Below are positions 49,919 through 59,285 of a DNA stretch of 64,000 nucleotides, piece after piece. How positions within the stretch are numbered: position 1 is the stretch's first letter; the number at the start of each line of letters is the position of its first letter. Made by a program: the position numbers and the translations under genes. This DNA is from Rhodospirillaceae bacterium (GTDB taxonomy: Bacteria; Pseudomonadota; Alphaproteobacteria; Bin65), in assembly GCA_028819475.1 (NCBI GenBank), contig JAPPLJ010000021.1, positions 1-64,000 of the forward strand, read 5' to 3'. The notes beneath the pieces were generated by a model. It worked only from the letters and a program-made list of their open reading frames with translations, ran no database searches and was not told the origin of the DNA.

Positions 49919-51130
49919 ATGCGCGAAGCCGTCATCGTCTCAACCGCCCGCACGCCGATCGGCAAGGCCTATCGCGGCGCGTTCAACGACACCCAGGGCC
50001 AGGAGCTCGGCGGCCACGCCATCCGCCACGCGGTCGGGCGCGCCGGGGTCGATCCGGCGGAGATCGACGATGTCGTCATGGGCGCCGCCCTGCAACAGGG
50101 CTCGACCGGCGGCAACGTCGCGCGCCAGTGCGCGGTCCGCGCCGGCCTGCCGAACACGGTCGCCGCCATGTCGCTGGACCGGCAGTGTTCGTCCGGCATG
50201 ATGGCGATCGCGACCGCCGCCAAACAGATCGTCCACGACGGCATGACGGTTGCGGTCGGCGGCGGCCTGGAGAGCATTTCGCTGGTCCAGAACGACAGCA
50301 TGAACATGCACCGCGCGCACGATCCCTGGATCGTCGACCGGCTGCCGGCGCTCTACATGACGATGCTGGAGACGGCGGAGGTCGTCGCCGAGCGCTATGG
50401 CGTCCCGCGCGAGAGCCAGGACGAATTTGCGGCGCAGAGCCAGGCGCGCACGGCCGCGGCGCAGCAGGCGGGACGGCTGGACGACGAGATCGTCGCCCTG
50501 CCCTCGACCATGAAGTTCAAGGACAGGGAAACCGGCGCGATTTCCGAACGCGACGTCGTGCTGGAAAAGGACGAAGGCAACCGGCCGGGCACGACCTATG
50601 AAACCCTCGCCGGGCTGCAGCCGGTGTTCAAGAACGGCCAGGTGATCGCGGAAGGCAAGCACATCACCGCCGGCAACGCCTCCCAGCTCTCCGACGGCGC
50701 CTCGGCCGCGGTCCTCATGGAAGCGTCCGAAGCCTCGAAGCGCGGCCTGGAACCGCTCGGCGTCTATCGCGGCGTCGCGGTCGCCGGCTGCGATCCGGAC
50801 GAAATGGGCATCGGCCCGGTCTTCGCCGTGCCGAAGCTGCTGGAGCGCAACGGCCTGACGGTCGACGACGTCGACCTGTGGGAGCTCAACGAAGCCTTCG
50901 CCGTGCAGGCTCTCTACTGCCGCGACCGGCTCGGCATCGACCCGGACATCTACAACGTGAACGGCGGCGCCATCTCGATCGGCCATCCCTATGGCATGTC
51001 CGGCGCGCGCATGGTCGGCCACGCCCTGATCGAAGGCCGGCGGCGCGGCGCGAAATACGTCGTCTGCACCATGTGCGTCGGCGGCGGCATGGGCGCCGCC
51101 GGCCTGTTCGAGGTGCATGGCTCGGCGTAG
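49919..51130 (+). CDS. acetyl-CoA acyltransferase (thiolase)
   Basis: A 403-aa thiolase with C90 in [12 protein letters not shown] as nucleophile, the base His in [14 protein letters not shown] and the second Cys in [17 protein letters not shown] is present. The residues HPYGMSG and the general pattern put it nearer the degradative acyl-CoA thiolases (FadA/PcaF-like) than the thiolase at 18355. ATG 49919 is used. Just upstream is a small hairpin GCCGAT-GTAAA-ATCGGC (49874-49890) in the gap after the ankyrin gene. Downstream is the GIY-YIG-like gene, 31 bp away. Confidence 0.95.
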   Translation: MREAVIVSTARTPIGKAYRGAFNDTQGQELGGHAIRHAVGRAGVDPAEIDDVVMGAALQQGSTGGNVARQCAVRAGLPNTVAAMSLDRQCSSGMMAIATAAKQIVHDGMTVAVGGGLESISLVQNDSMNMHRAHDPWIVDRLPALYMTMLETAEVVAERYGVPRESQDEFAAQSQARTAAAQQAGRLDDEIVALPSTMKFKDRETGAISERDVVLEKDEGNRPGTTYETLAGLQPVFKNGQVIAEGKHITAGNASQLSDGASAAVLMEASEASKRGLEPLGVYRGVAVAGCDPDEMGIGPVFAVPKLLERNGLTVDDVDLWELNEAFAVQALYCRDRLGIDPDIYNVNGGAISIGHPYGMSGARMVGHALIEGRRRGAKYVVCTMCVGGGMGAAGLFEVHGSA

Positions 51131-51161
51131 CGGCGGCGACCCCAGAAGCGCGGAAAGGAGG

Positions 51162-51869
51162 ATGCCCGTAATACGGGCACGGCACCTGGTACGGTTTTAC
51201 GGCTTGCTGGCCGAGCTTGAGCGGCGGCTTGGCGGCGCCCGGAAACTTTCGCAATGCGATGGACGAACAGGCTGGCCGCAACGTGGCATCTATTTCTTCC
51301 GCGAACTCGGCGAAGGCCGCAGCGATACCGGATCGGGACCGCGTATCGTGCGCGTCGGAACCCATGCGCTTAAGGCAGGATCGAAAACAAGACTCTGGAC
51401 TCGGCTCCGACAACACGGAGGACAAAAGAGGTCCGGCGGCGGCAACCACCGCGGTTCGATATTCCGCCTGCTTGTCGGCACAGCCTTGATCGACCGGGAC
51501 AGCCTCAAGTCCTCGACTTGGGGCAACAGAAGTTCCGCGCCGCGCGAAGTCCGGCGGGTCGAGCAACCTTTGGAACAGGCTGTCAGCAAGGCGATCGGGA
51601 CGATGCCGTTCCTCTGGCTGGAGATCGACGACGAGCCAGGACCGGACAGCCTGCGGGGTTATGTCGAGCGCAATGCTATCGCTCTCCTGAGCAACTATGG
51701 CAAGGAGCCGTTCGATCCTCCATCGGGGGAATGGTTGGGGCGATTTTGCGACAGGGAACGTGTCAGGATTTCCGGATTGTGGAACCAGAATCATGTCGAT
51801 GAGCCGTACGATCCGGCGTTTCTCGAAACGACGGAACGCCTGATCGGCGAAATGGAGGACGTTGTTTGA
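51162..51869 (+). CDS. GIY-YIG-like nuclease-fold protein (accessory module gene 1)
   Basis: A 235-aa protein with a GIY-YIG-like core: G42-I-Y-F-F, the second strand IVRVG (62-66), Arg/His in LWTRLRQH (78-85), E169 in YVERNAIALLSN and N178, matching in order the GIY, YIG (here RVG), Arg, Glu and Asn elements of that nuclease fold. The insert NHRGSIFRLLVG and the tail DPPSGEWLG...SGLWNQNHVDEPYDP look like features of a specific, uncharacterised family. ATG 51162 follows AAAGGAGG almost directly. The next gene overlaps by 4 bp. Nuclease activity is inferred from fold motifs only. Confidence 0.72.
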   Translation: MPVIRARHLVRFYGLLAELERRLGGARKLSQCDGRTGWPQRGIYFFRELGEGRSDTGSGPRIVRVGTHALKAGSKTRLWTRLRQHGGQKRSGGGNHRGSIFRLLVGTALIDRDSLKSSTWGNRSSAPREVRRVEQPLEQAVSKAIGTMPFLWLEIDDEPGPDSLRGYVERNAIALLSNYGKEPFDPPSGEWLGRFCDRERVRISGLWNQNHVDEPYDPAFLETTERLIGEMEDVV

Positions 51870-52519
51870 TTGTCGTTATCCAATGCGCGGCATCCAAGAA
51901 GCCGGGCGCTGGTCACCTGCGGCGGCGCGACGGTCGGCGTGTCTTGTTCGTCGCCGATCCCGACGGTGCCCCGGAGGTCAGCGGGTGCTTCTATGCCCGC
52001 CCCGACGACATGGCGGACACGGGCCATTCGTGGAGACACCAACTGCGCCGGTATAATGATACGACGGGCGATAATTCTCTCGGGCTGCTGCCCGCCTGGC
52101 AGCTTTACCGGAACCCGACCTATGAAGTGTTGGCGGAATGCTATGGGCTGGACCGTCTCTACATCCTGTCGGCGGGATGGGGATTGCTCGCAGCGGAATT
52201 CCTGACGCCCAATTACGACATTACCTTCAGCGCCCAGGCAGACCGCTATAAACGGCGGCGAAAGGGAGATCGGTACGACGATATTTCGATGCTGCCGGAG
52301 GATACCGACGAGCCAGTCGTGCTTCTTGTGAGCAAAGATTATGTCCGGTTGGCGTGCGACCTGACCGAGCGAATCAGGAGCCAGAAATATCTGTTCTTCA
52401 ATTCCGCCACCATCCCCGACGCTCCTGGCTGCAATCTGAAACGATACAAGACGACGACGCGCACGAATTGGCAGTATGAATGCGCATATGCCTTAATCGA
52501 AGGAAGGGTGGGCGTCTGA
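51866..52519 (+). CDS. DUF6884/YaaA-like protein (accessory module gene 2)
   Basis: A 217-aa protein. N-terminal VVIQCAASKK (3-12) and central LYILSAGWGLLAAEFLTPNY with DITFS resemble the C-A-A-S-K-K and ILSAxxGLL...PYD pattern of DUF6884, YaaA and the related domain near tRNA/DNA deazaguanine enzymes. The middle is rich in aromatics and Arg/Lys (DRYKRRRKGDRYDD). It starts with TTG 51866, overlapping the stop of the nuclease-like gene (TTGA), with GGAGG upstream, so the two are a tightly coupled pair. Function unknown; a DNA- or nucleobase-binding role is a guess from the fold. Confidence 0.68.
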   Translation: MIVVIQCAASKKPGAGHLRRRDGRRVLFVADPDGAPEVSGCFYARPDDMADTGHSWRHQLRRYNDTTGDNSLGLLPAWQLYRNPTYEVLAECYGLDRLYILSAGWGLLAAEFLTPNYDITFSAQADRYKRRRKGDRYDDISMLPEDTDEPVVLLVSKDYVRLACDLTERIRSQKYLFFNSATIPDAPGCNLKRYKTTTRTNWQYECAYALIEGRVGV

Positions 52520-52548
52520 GCGATAACCCCAGGGTGGAAGGCGCTATG

Positions 52549-52576
52549 TGAGGTGCGGCCAGCAGTTCGCACCTCA
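52549..52576. terminator. 9-bp hairpin after the two-gene module
   Basis: TGAGGTGCG pairs perfectly with CGCACCTCA around a 10-nt loop, 29 bp after the stop of the module. There is no T-run, so it may be a Rho-assisted terminator or mRNA-protecting stem rather than an intrinsic terminator. It separates the module from the ridA-like gene. Confidence 0.45.
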
Positions 52577-52651
52577 TCTACGCTTCTCGCTCCCCTTCGG
52601 GCGTCGGCTTGTGTAGGGTTGCGCCGCCCGTACCCGAATCAGGAGCAATCG

Positions 52652-53047
52652 ATGCCCAAAGAAATCCCCGAGGTTCCCGGCCTGACCGAAGGCCTGCGCA
52701 AGAACAATGTGCCGCTGTCGCCGGTGGTGAAGGCGAACGGGTTCGTCTTCGTCTCCGGGCAGCCGCCGTTCGACATCGAGACCGGCGACCTGGTCAAGGG
52801 CGATCTGGAGACCCAGACGCGCGCCTGCCTTGAGGCGGTGAAATACTGTCTGGAATGCGCCGGCTCCTCGATGGAGCAGGTAGTGAAGGTGACGGTCTTC
52901 TCGGTCAACGCCGCCCATTTCAAGCGCTTCAACGAAGTCTACAAGACCTATTTCCCGAAGGACCCGCCGGCGCGCAGCTTCGTCACCGTCGCGTCCTGGC
53001 CGCTGGATTTCGATATCGAGATCGAGTGCATCGCCCTTGCCGACTGA
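52652..53047 (+). CDS. RidA (YjgF/YER057c) family protein
   Basis: A 131-aa RidA-family protein. Members hydrolyse reactive enamine/imine intermediates released by PLP enzymes and amino-acid oxidases. The family C-terminal pattern is present as DPPARSFVTVASWPLDFDIEIECIA, including the catalytic Arg in PPARS, and the N-terminal NGFVFVSGQPPFD segment. ATG 52652 follows AGGAG. The dadA-like gene overlaps its end by 11 bp; an FAD amino-acid dehydrogenase makes imines, so a common pathway is likely (inference). Confidence 0.93.
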   Translation: MPKEIPEVPGLTEGLRKNNVPLSPVVKANGFVFVSGQPPFDIETGDLVKGDLETQTRACLEAVKYCLECAGSSMEQVVKVTVFSVNAAHFKRFNEVYKTYFPKDPPARSFVTVASWPLDFDIEIECIALAD

Positions 53048-54302
53048 CGCTTCGAACCGGGCCGGCCGGGGCGCGATCACGGTCCTCGGCGCCGGCATCG
53101 TCGGCACCTGTTGCGCGCTGGCGCTGCAGCGGGAAGGTTTCAGCGTCACCCTGATCGACCGGGACACGCCGGGCGCCGGCACGTCGAGCGGCAATGCCGG
53201 CCTGATCCAGACCGGCACGCCGATGCCGATGGCCACCCCGGGCATGCTGCACAAGGTGCCCGCCATGCTGCTCGATCCCAAGGGATCGCTGGTCATCCGC
53301 TGGCGTTACCTGCCCCGGCTGCTGCCCTGGCTGTGGCGCTTCATCCGGCAGTCGTCGGCGCGCCGGACCGAGGCCAATGCCCGCGCGCAGATGCGCCTGC
53401 TCGATCATGTCGGCGACGCCTACCGGGAACTGGTCAGGGCGGCCGGCGCCGAGGACATGCTGCGCTACAAGGGGCTGCTGTTCGTCTATCGCGGCGCTGC
53501 GGACGCCCGTGACGCCGAATGGGAAATGGACATGTTCCGCCGCCACGGCGTCCGGGTGGACACGGTGAGCGCCGACGAACTGCGCCAGATGGAGCCGGCG
53601 CTCAACCGGGACTACACCCACGGATTCCATCTGCCGGACTGCTTCTATACCGTCGATCCGAAGCACCTCGCCGAGCGGCTCGCCGAAGCGTTTGAAAAAT
53701 TGGGCGGCGTCTTCCGGAAGGCCGAAGCGACCGGGATCGAGATGGGCGAAGCGGGGCCAAGAGCCCTGCGCACGACCTCCGGGACCGTCCCGGTCGAACG
53801 CCTGGTTCTGGCCGCCGGCGTTTTCTCGAAAAAGTTCGCGCGGGAACTGGGCGTTTCGGTGCCGCTCGAATCGGCGCGCGGCTATCACCTGATGCTGCTG
53901 GACGAGACCGTGCGGATCAACGGGCCGGTGCTGGACGGCAAGCGGCATTTCGCGGTGACGCCCATGTCGGGCGGCCTGCGCCTGGCCGGAATGGTGGAGC
54001 TGGCGAGCCTCGATGCCGCACCGAACTACGAACGCGCCGAGATGATGCTGCCCCTGGCGCAGGACATGCTGCCGGCCCTGAAAGGCGCGAAGACCCGGCC
54101 CTGGATGGGCCACCGGCCGATGATTCCGGACAGCCTTCCGGTCATCGAACAGTCGCGCCGCCATGCCAACACCTATTTCGCCTTCGGCCACGGCCAGCTC
54201 GGTCTGACCCTGGGCGCGATCACCGGCCTGCTGATCGCCGACCTGGCCTGCGGCCGCGAGCCGAGGGTGGACCTGACGCCGTATCGGTCCGACCGGTTCT
54301 GA
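53037..54302 (+). CDS. FAD-dependent D-amino-acid dehydrogenase-like oxidoreductase (DadA family)
   Basis: A 421-aa FAD enzyme of the DadA/DAO family that oxidises an amine, probably a D-amino acid, to an imino acid. The FAD-binding motif is VLGAGIVGTCCALALQREGF (GxGxxG), followed by GTSSGNAGLIQTG, and the C-terminal substrate motif GHGQLGLTLGA. The start is TTG 53037, overlapping the end of the RidA-like gene by 11 bp, so production is coupled to RidA, which would clear the imine. Membrane-associated electron transfer to quinone is typical of the family. Confidence 0.92.
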   Translation: MPTDASNRAGRGAITVLGAGIVGTCCALALQREGFSVTLIDRDTPGAGTSSGNAGLIQTGTPMPMATPGMLHKVPAMLLDPKGSLVIRWRYLPRLLPWLWRFIRQSSARRTEANARAQMRLLDHVGDAYRELVRAAGAEDMLRYKGLLFVYRGAADARDAEWEMDMFRRHGVRVDTVSADELRQMEPALNRDYTHGFHLPDCFYTVDPKHLAERLAEAFEKLGGVFRKAEATGIEMGEAGPRALRTTSGTVPVERLVLAAGVFSKKFARELGVSVPLESARGYHLMLLDETVRINGPVLDGKRHFAVTPMSGGLRLAGMVELASLDAAPNYERAEMMLPLAQDMLPALKGAKTRPWMGHRPMIPDSLPVIEQSRRHANTYFAFGHGQLGLTLGAITGLLIADLACGREPRVDLTPYRSDRF

Positions 54303-54406
54303 GGCGCGTCCTCCGGTACGGGCCGGAACGCGCCGCCCTGCCCTGTTGCCTTCCCGGCCCCGAAGGCCAACATCCCGCCCGTTCGTTTGCCCGCCGAGAT
54401 GCCGCC

Positions 54407-55297
54407 TTGTCTTCCGCTTCCCCTGCTCCCCGTTGGCCCGACCTGTTGCCTGCCGGCCGGCCGGCCCTGATGGGTATTCTCAATCCCACGCCGGACAGTT
54501 TCTCGGACGGCGGCCGCTACGAGACGCCCGATGCGGCGCTCGCCCGCGCCGGACAATTGCTCGCAGCCGGCGCGGATTTCATCGACATCGGCGGCGAATC
54601 GACCCGGCCCGGCGCGACCCCGGTTGCACCGGAGGCCGAACTCGACCGGGTCATGCCGGCCGTGAGCCGTCTCGCGGCGGACGGCCGGACGGTTTCGATC
54701 GACACGCGCAACGCGTCCGTCATGCGGGCCGCGCTCGATGCCGGCGCGGCGGTCGTCAACGATGTCAGCGCGCTGACCCACGATCCGGACAGCTTCGAAA
54801 CGGTCCGGCGCAGCGGCGCGCCGGTCATCCTCATGCACATGAAGGGCGATCCCGCGACGATGAACGACGATCCCCGTTATGGCGACGTCGTCGCGGAAGT
54901 CGCCGACACGCTGGGAGAGCAGGCCGAACGCTTCGTGGCCGCCGGCCTCCTGAAGTCGCAGATCGCCGTCGATCCGGGCTTCGGATTCGGCAAGACCCAT
55001 CGGCACAATCTCGCCCTGCTGCACGATCTGGACCGGCTGACCGCCCTTGGCTATCCGGTCTGCGTTGGCGCTTCGCGCAAGCTGGCCGCCTTGTCGGCGC
55101 CGGCGGGCGTGCGCCTGGCGGCATCGACGGCGGCGGCGGTGCTGGCGGCCCAGAAAGGCGCAGCGATCTTGCGGGTCCACGACGTCGCCGAGACCCGGGT
55201 GGCGTTGCGGATCGCCGGATTTGCCATGCCGCGGCCCCCGGATAGGCCCCCGGATGGAACGAAGCTCGGTATGGCCGAAAACCCCGCGATCGTTTAG
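54407..55297 (+). CDS. folP: dihydropteroate synthase FolP
   Basis: A 296-aa synthase that joins p-aminobenzoate to dihydropterin pyrophosphate in folate synthesis; the sulfonamide target. Complete motifs: GILNPTPDSFSDGG, DIGGESTRPGA, SIDTRNASVMRAALDAGAA, VNDVSAL, MHMKGDPATM, VDPGFGFGKTHRHN and GASRK. The start is taken at TTG 54407; ATG 54470 would cut into the first motif. Next come glmM and thiD on the same strand. Confidence 0.96.
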   Translation: MSSASPAPRWPDLLPAGRPALMGILNPTPDSFSDGGRYETPDAALARAGQLLAAGADFIDIGGESTRPGATPVAPEAELDRVMPAVSRLAADGRTVSIDTRNASVMRAALDAGAAVVNDVSALTHDPDSFETVRRSGAPVILMHMKGDPATMNDDPRYGDVVAEVADTLGEQAERFVAAGLLKSQIAVDPGFGFGKTHRHNLALLHDLDRLTALGYPVCVGASRKLAALSAPAGVRLAASTAAAVLAAQKGAAILRVHDVAETRVALRIAGFAMPRPPDRPPDGTKLGMAENPAIV

Positions 55298-55339
55298 GAC
55301 TCCCGCCGAACGGTCCGGACCGGGGAGCGCATCCGGAAC

Positions 55340-56698
55340 ATGAGCCGCAAATTTTTCGGCACCGACGGCATTCGCGGCATCGCCAACCGCGAGCCGATGA
55401 CCGCGACGACCGCGCTGGCGCTGGCGGCGGCGGCCGGCGGCCATTTCCGCCGCGGCGCGCACCGTCACCGGGTGGTGATCGGCAAGGATACGCGCCTTTC
55501 CGGCTATCTTCTGGAGCCGGCGCTTACCGCCGGTTTCATCTCCATGGGGATGGACGTGATTCTGGTCGGCCCGATGCCGACGCCCGCGATCGCCATGCTG
55601 ACCCCGTCCCTGCGCGCCGATCTCGGGGTCATGATCTCGGCGTCGCACAACGCCTTTCAGGACAACGGCATCAAGCTGTTCGGGCCGGACGGCAACAAGC
55701 TGTCCGATGACATCGAACTGGAGATAGAACGGCGGATGGAAGCCGGGACCGCGGAGCGGGAGCTCGCCGGCCCGCGCGACCTGGGCCGCGCCCAGCGGCT
55801 CGACGATGCGCCCGGCCGCTATATGGAATTCGCCAAGGCCACGTTCCCGGCGGAGCTGCGCCTCGACGGCCTCAAGATCGCGGTCGATTGCGCCAACGGC
55901 GCCGCCTACAGGGCCGCGCCGACCGTGCTGTTCGAACTGGGCGCCGAAGTCGTGCCGGTCGCCGTTTCGCCCGACGGATTCAACATCAACCGGGATTGCG
56001 GCGCCACGGCGCCGGAAACCCTGGCAACGGCGGTCGTTGCCCACAATGCCCATGTCGGAATCGCGCTGGACGGCGACGGCGACCGGGTCCGCATGGTCGA
56101 CGAGACCGGGCGCATCGTCGACGGCGACCAGATCATGGCCCTGATCGCCCGCGCCTGGCGCCGCGCCGGCAAGCTGCGCGGCGGCGGTATCGTCTCCACC
56201 GTGATGTCGAACCTCGGTCTTGAGCGCTATCTCCGCAGCATGGATATGGCCCTGGTCCGCGCCCGTGTCGGCGACCGGTATGTCGTTGAGGACATGCGCA
56301 GGCACGGTATGAACGTCGGCGGCGAGCAATCCGGCCATATCGTGCTCAGCGACCATATCGCCACGGGCGACGGCCTGGTGACGGCGCTTCAGGTGCTGGC
56401 GGAGCTGGTCCGCACCGGCAAGCCGGCGAGCGACGTCATGCATCTGTTCGAGCCGGCACCCCAGCTGCTCAAGAATGTGGAATTCGAGGCCGGCGACGGG
56501 GCGGCCCCGCTCGACGCCGGCCCGGTAAAGCAGGCGATCGCCGATGGGGAGAACCGGCTGGGCAAAGGCGGCCGCCTTGTCATCCGCAGGTCGGGCACCG
56601 AACCGGTGATCCGCGTCATGGCGGAAGGCGACGACGAAAGCCTCGTCGCAGCCGTGGTCGAGTCGGTATGCGCCTCCATCGAGGCGGCGGCCCGGTGA
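55340..56698 (+). CDS. glmM: phosphoglucosamine mutase GlmM
   Basis: A 452-aa mutase that converts glucosamine-6-phosphate to glucosamine-1-phosphate for peptidoglycan and LPS synthesis. The phosphoserine is in [18 protein letters not shown], the metal-binding [11 protein letters not shown] near residue 240, and the sugar and phosphate-binding loops GEQSGHIVL and [13 protein letters not shown]. It starts at ATG 55340, 42 bp after folP, and its stop overlaps thiD by 4 bp (GTGA). An essential gene. Confidence 0.97.
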   Translation: MSRKFFGTDGIRGIANREPMTATTALALAAAAGGHFRRGAHRHRVVIGKDTRLSGYLLEPALTAGFISMGMDVILVGPMPTPAIAMLTPSLRADLGVMISASHNAFQDNGIKLFGPDGNKLSDDIELEIERRMEAGTAERELAGPRDLGRAQRLDDAPGRYMEFAKATFPAELRLDGLKIAVDCANGAAYRAAPTVLFELGAEVVPVAVSPDGFNINRDCGATAPETLATAVVAHNAHVGIALDGDGDRVRMVDETGRIVDGDQIMALIARAWRRAGKLRGGGIVSTVMSNLGLERYLRSMDMALVRARVGDRYVVEDMRRHGMNVGGEQSGHIVLSDHIATGDGLVTALQVLAELVRTGKPASDVMHLFEPAPQLLKNVEFEAGDGAAPLDAGPVKQAIADGENRLGKGGRLVIRRSGTEPVIRVMAEGDDESLVAAVVESVCASIEAAAR

Positions 56699-57495
56699 AC
56701 GGCCGCGTGCTGATCGTCGCCGGATCCGATTCCGGCGGCGGCGCAGGCATACAGGCCGACATCAAGACGGTTACGGTGCTGGGCGGCTTCGCCATGACGG
56801 CGGTGACGGCGCTCACGGCCCAGAATTCCCTCGGCGTGCATGGCGTCGTCGGGGTCGAGCCGAAATTCATCCGGCAACAGATCGAGGTCGTGATCGGCGA
56901 TCTCGGCGTCGATGCGATCAAGACCGGCATGCTGCACAGCAGCCCGGTCATCGAGGCGGTGTCCGGCGCGATCCGGAGTCTCGCGCCCGGAGTTCCGCTG
57001 GTGGTCGATCCGGTGATGGTCGCGAAGGGCGGCGCGCCCTTGCTGGCGTCCGGGGCCGTCGACATCCTGCGCGACACGCTGCTGCCCATGGCGACGATCA
57101 TCACGCCGAACCTGCCCGAGGCCGGCGTCCTGCTGGACCGCGACCCGCCCGATATGGACGGAATGGCGGACGCCGCCGCTGCCCTGCTTGCGCTCGGGCC
57201 GGGGGCCGTCCTGCTCAAGGGCGGCCACCTCGAGAGCGACGACATCGTCGACCTGCTGGCAGCCGGCGAGGCGGCGCCGGTGCGTTGGACCGAGAAAAAG
57301 ATCGACACGCCGCACACCCACGGCACGGGCTGCACCCTGGCTTCGGCCGTCGCAGCCGGGCTGGCGCAGGGCCTGGCCCTGGAGGCGGCAGTATCCCGGG
57401 CGCGGGATTATGTGCGCGGCGCGATCCTGACAGCGCCCGGCTACGGCGCCGGGCACGGGCCGCTCAACCACGCCCACCCGATCGAACCCGGATAG
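56695..57495 (+). CDS. thiD: hydroxymethylpyrimidine kinase/phosphomethylpyrimidine kinase ThiD
   Basis: A 266-aa kinase that phosphorylates hydroxymethylpyrimidine twice for thiamine synthesis. Landmarks are [30 protein letters not shown], the [13 protein letters not shown] anion-hole region, and the catalytic [12 protein letters not shown] near the C-terminus. It begins with GTG 56695, overlapping the glmM stop in GTGA. The folP-glmM-thiD order is a common alphaproteobacterial arrangement. Confidence 0.96.
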   Translation: MNGRVLIVAGSDSGGGAGIQADIKTVTVLGGFAMTAVTALTAQNSLGVHGVVGVEPKFIRQQIEVVIGDLGVDAIKTGMLHSSPVIEAVSGAIRSLAPGVPLVVDPVMVAKGGAPLLASGAVDILRDTLLPMATIITPNLPEAGVLLDRDPPDMDGMADAAAALLALGPGAVLLKGGHLESDDIVDLLAAGEAAPVRWTEKKIDTPHTHGTGCTLASAVAAGLAQGLALEAAVSRARDYVRGAILTAPGYGAGHGPLNHAHPIEPG

Positions 57496-57542
57496 GGCGG
57501 GGCCGGGGCTCGCCCCGCGGCAGCGGCTCGCGGCGATCGATT

Positions 57543-57824
57543 TCAGCCGCCGCCGGCACTGCGCCGCTCCTTGACAAGGTCGGCGATCCGGGCGTTCAAC
57601 CGGGTAATCTCGGCCTCTGCGGCAGCCGCAGCCGCCGCCAGTTCCGACCTCTCGGCCTCGCTTTCAAGGGCCTGCGCCCCGGCCTCCGCAACCGGCCGTT
57701 CCAGGTCGCCGATCCGGTCTTGCGCGCCTTTCCGGCGAAGGCCCCAGATCAGCCAGCCGGCGACCAGGCCGATAGCGTAGGCGATGACCAGCCAGAGCCA
57801 GATCTCGCCGATCAGGTATCCCAT
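57543..57824 (-). CDS. small membrane-anchored coiled-coil protein
   Basis: A 93-aa protein with one membrane helix (IWLWLVIAYAIGLVAGWLIWG, residues 8-28, given in part) followed by an alanine- and glutamate-rich region (about 38-88) with heptad-like Leu and Ala spacing, probably a coiled coil facing the cytoplasm. ATG 57824 has GGGGAGAG upstream. It lies 60 bp downstream of the BON/OmpA gene on the same strand and may belong to the same envelope unit. No named family recognised. Confidence 0.75.
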   Translation of the reverse strand: MGYLIGEIWLWLVIAYAIGLVAGWLIWGLRRKGAQDRIGDLERPVAEAGAQALESEAERSELAAAAAAAEAEITRLNARIADLVKERRSAGGG

Positions 57825-57884
57825 GATGCTCTCCCCGCTTGGCGCCGGCCGCGGACGAGGGCCGGCGCACCCGACTCCGGCCGG

Positions 57885-59015
57885 CTATTCCGACATGGCG
57901 AATTCGATCCGCCGGTTCTTCGCCCTGCCCGCTTCCGTATCGTTGGCGACGAGGGGCTGCGTCCCGCCGAAACCCCGGGCGGACACCCGGTCAGGAGGAA
58001 CGCCGAGGCCGGTCATGTGGGCGGCGACCGCTTGCGATCTCGCCGCGCTCAGTTTCCGGTCGCGTTCGGCATCGCCGGTGTCGTCGGTGTGGCCCCGAAC
58101 CTCGATCCTGACGCCGACGCACCGCTTGGCCGCCATCGTCAGCGCATCGAGCAGGGCTTTGCTTTCCGGCGCGATCGTCGCCGTCTCTGGCGCAAATCCG
58201 ATCGGCGTGTCCCGCTTCAGCCGGTCGAACGCCGCGCGGCAGGCCTGCGCCGACGACAGGGCCGGCAAAACGGTCGTTTGGTCTGCTATGCCCGCAACAC
58301 CCTTGACGGATTCGAGCGAAGCCCTTGCCGCGGCGACCCTCGCCTTACGCTCGGCTTCGACGGGCGCGGCCCCGGACAGGGTGAAGCTGCGCCCCTCCAC
58401 GACACATTTCAGCCAGTTGAGCGTGAATCCTGCGACGGCGGACTCGCAGGCGGCGCCAAGAATCCGCCGCATCTCGCTGGACGATTGATAGTGCGCCCTT
58501 GTCGTGTCGCGGACCGTTTCCCGGGCATTCAGCGACTCGACGGCGGTAAAGACCTTTTCGACGGCGATGCGGCGCGCCGTGTGGGTCAGGGCGATCCCGC
58601 CGAGCGTCACGGTCTGCCCCTTGACCGCGCATTTCATCCAGGCCGCCGGCAAGCCGGACACCGCACGCTTGCAGATGTCGAAGAGCATCGCTTCGATTTC
58701 GGCCATGGACCTGAAACGCGCCGTCGTATTGTCGCGCACCTCGCGAATTCCGGGGATGGTGTCGATTGCCGGGGCGGCCTTTTCCGCCGCCTGCCGGCGC
58801 TCCGACGGCAACAAGGCCTCGCCCTCGAGAATGGCGTCGCGCCCGCGGACCTCGACCGAAGCCCAGGGCGGTCCGGTTTCGTCGAGCTTCCCGTCGGCGG
58901 CGCGCTGGAGATCGGCCTCGATTTTCCGGGCACTGTCCAGGCCGTAGATCGCGACCGCACCGACGATCAGCACGGCCGCCAGACCTGCGGTGAGAATCCC
59001 GAGAAACCTGCCCAT
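57885..59015 (-). CDS. OmpA-family envelope protein with BON-like repeats
   Basis: A 376-aa protein: an N-terminal membrane anchor (residues 5-25), three repeated BON-like modules (about 51-98, 127-172, 202-247, each with V.G..vtL.G and ending vRDnT-like), and a C-terminal OmpA peptidoglycan-binding domain (about 268-376; IEVRGHTDDTGDAERDRKLS and GRAKNRRIEF). Two modules share a Cys-x13-Cys pair at C115/C129 and C190/C204. It probably links inner membrane or periplasmic components to peptidoglycan. ATG 59015 has GGCGGAG upstream. Divergent from the DMT transporter. Confidence 0.88.
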   Translation of the reverse strand: MGRFLGILTAGLAAVLIVGAVAIYGLDSARKIEADLQRAADGKLDETGPPWASVEVRGRDAILEGEALLPSERRQAAEKAAPAIDTIPGIREVRDNTTARFRSMAEIEAMLFDICKRAVSGLPAAWMKCAVKGQTVTLGGIALTHTARRIAVEKVFTAVESLNARETVRDTTRAHYQSSSEMRRILGAACESAVAGFTLNWLKCVVEGRSFTLSGAAPVEAERKARVAAARASLESVKGVAGIADQTTVLPALSSAQACRAAFDRLKRDTPIGFAPETATIAPESKALLDALTMAAKRCVGVRIEVRGHTDDTGDAERDRKLSAARSQAVAAHMTGLGVPPDRVSARGFGGTQPLVANDTEAGRAKNRRIEFAMSE

Positions 59016-59161
59016 GCTCCGCCGCTCCGGCTCCCGGCAAGCGCAACCGCACCGATCGGGCCGTCGCGTCCGGCCGTCGTTGCCGACCTGTGTCTTCGCA
59101 ACAGCGCGCCGGTAGGCGCCGCCCGCAGCCGGATCGGATTATAGGGCTTTGCGAACCTGTT

Positions 59162-59185
59162 TTGCCGGTTTTCTTGCCGGTTTTC
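59162..59185. repeat. two 12-bp direct repeats in divergent promoter region
   Basis: TTGCCGGTTTTC occurs twice in tandem at 59162-59173 and 59174-59185, followed by the related GTGCCGGGG. It is located in the 270-bp gap between the OmpA-like gene and the DMT transporter, about 100 bp from the latter's start. May be a regulator site or a replication slip. Confidence 0.5.
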
Positions 59186-59285
59186 GTGCCGGGGACCGTC
59201 GACCCCGACATCCCGCGAAGGTCCGAAACGGTGCGCCCGGAGATCGGGGCTTTTTCCCGCCAAGTTTCGATGATAGGGCGGCGCC

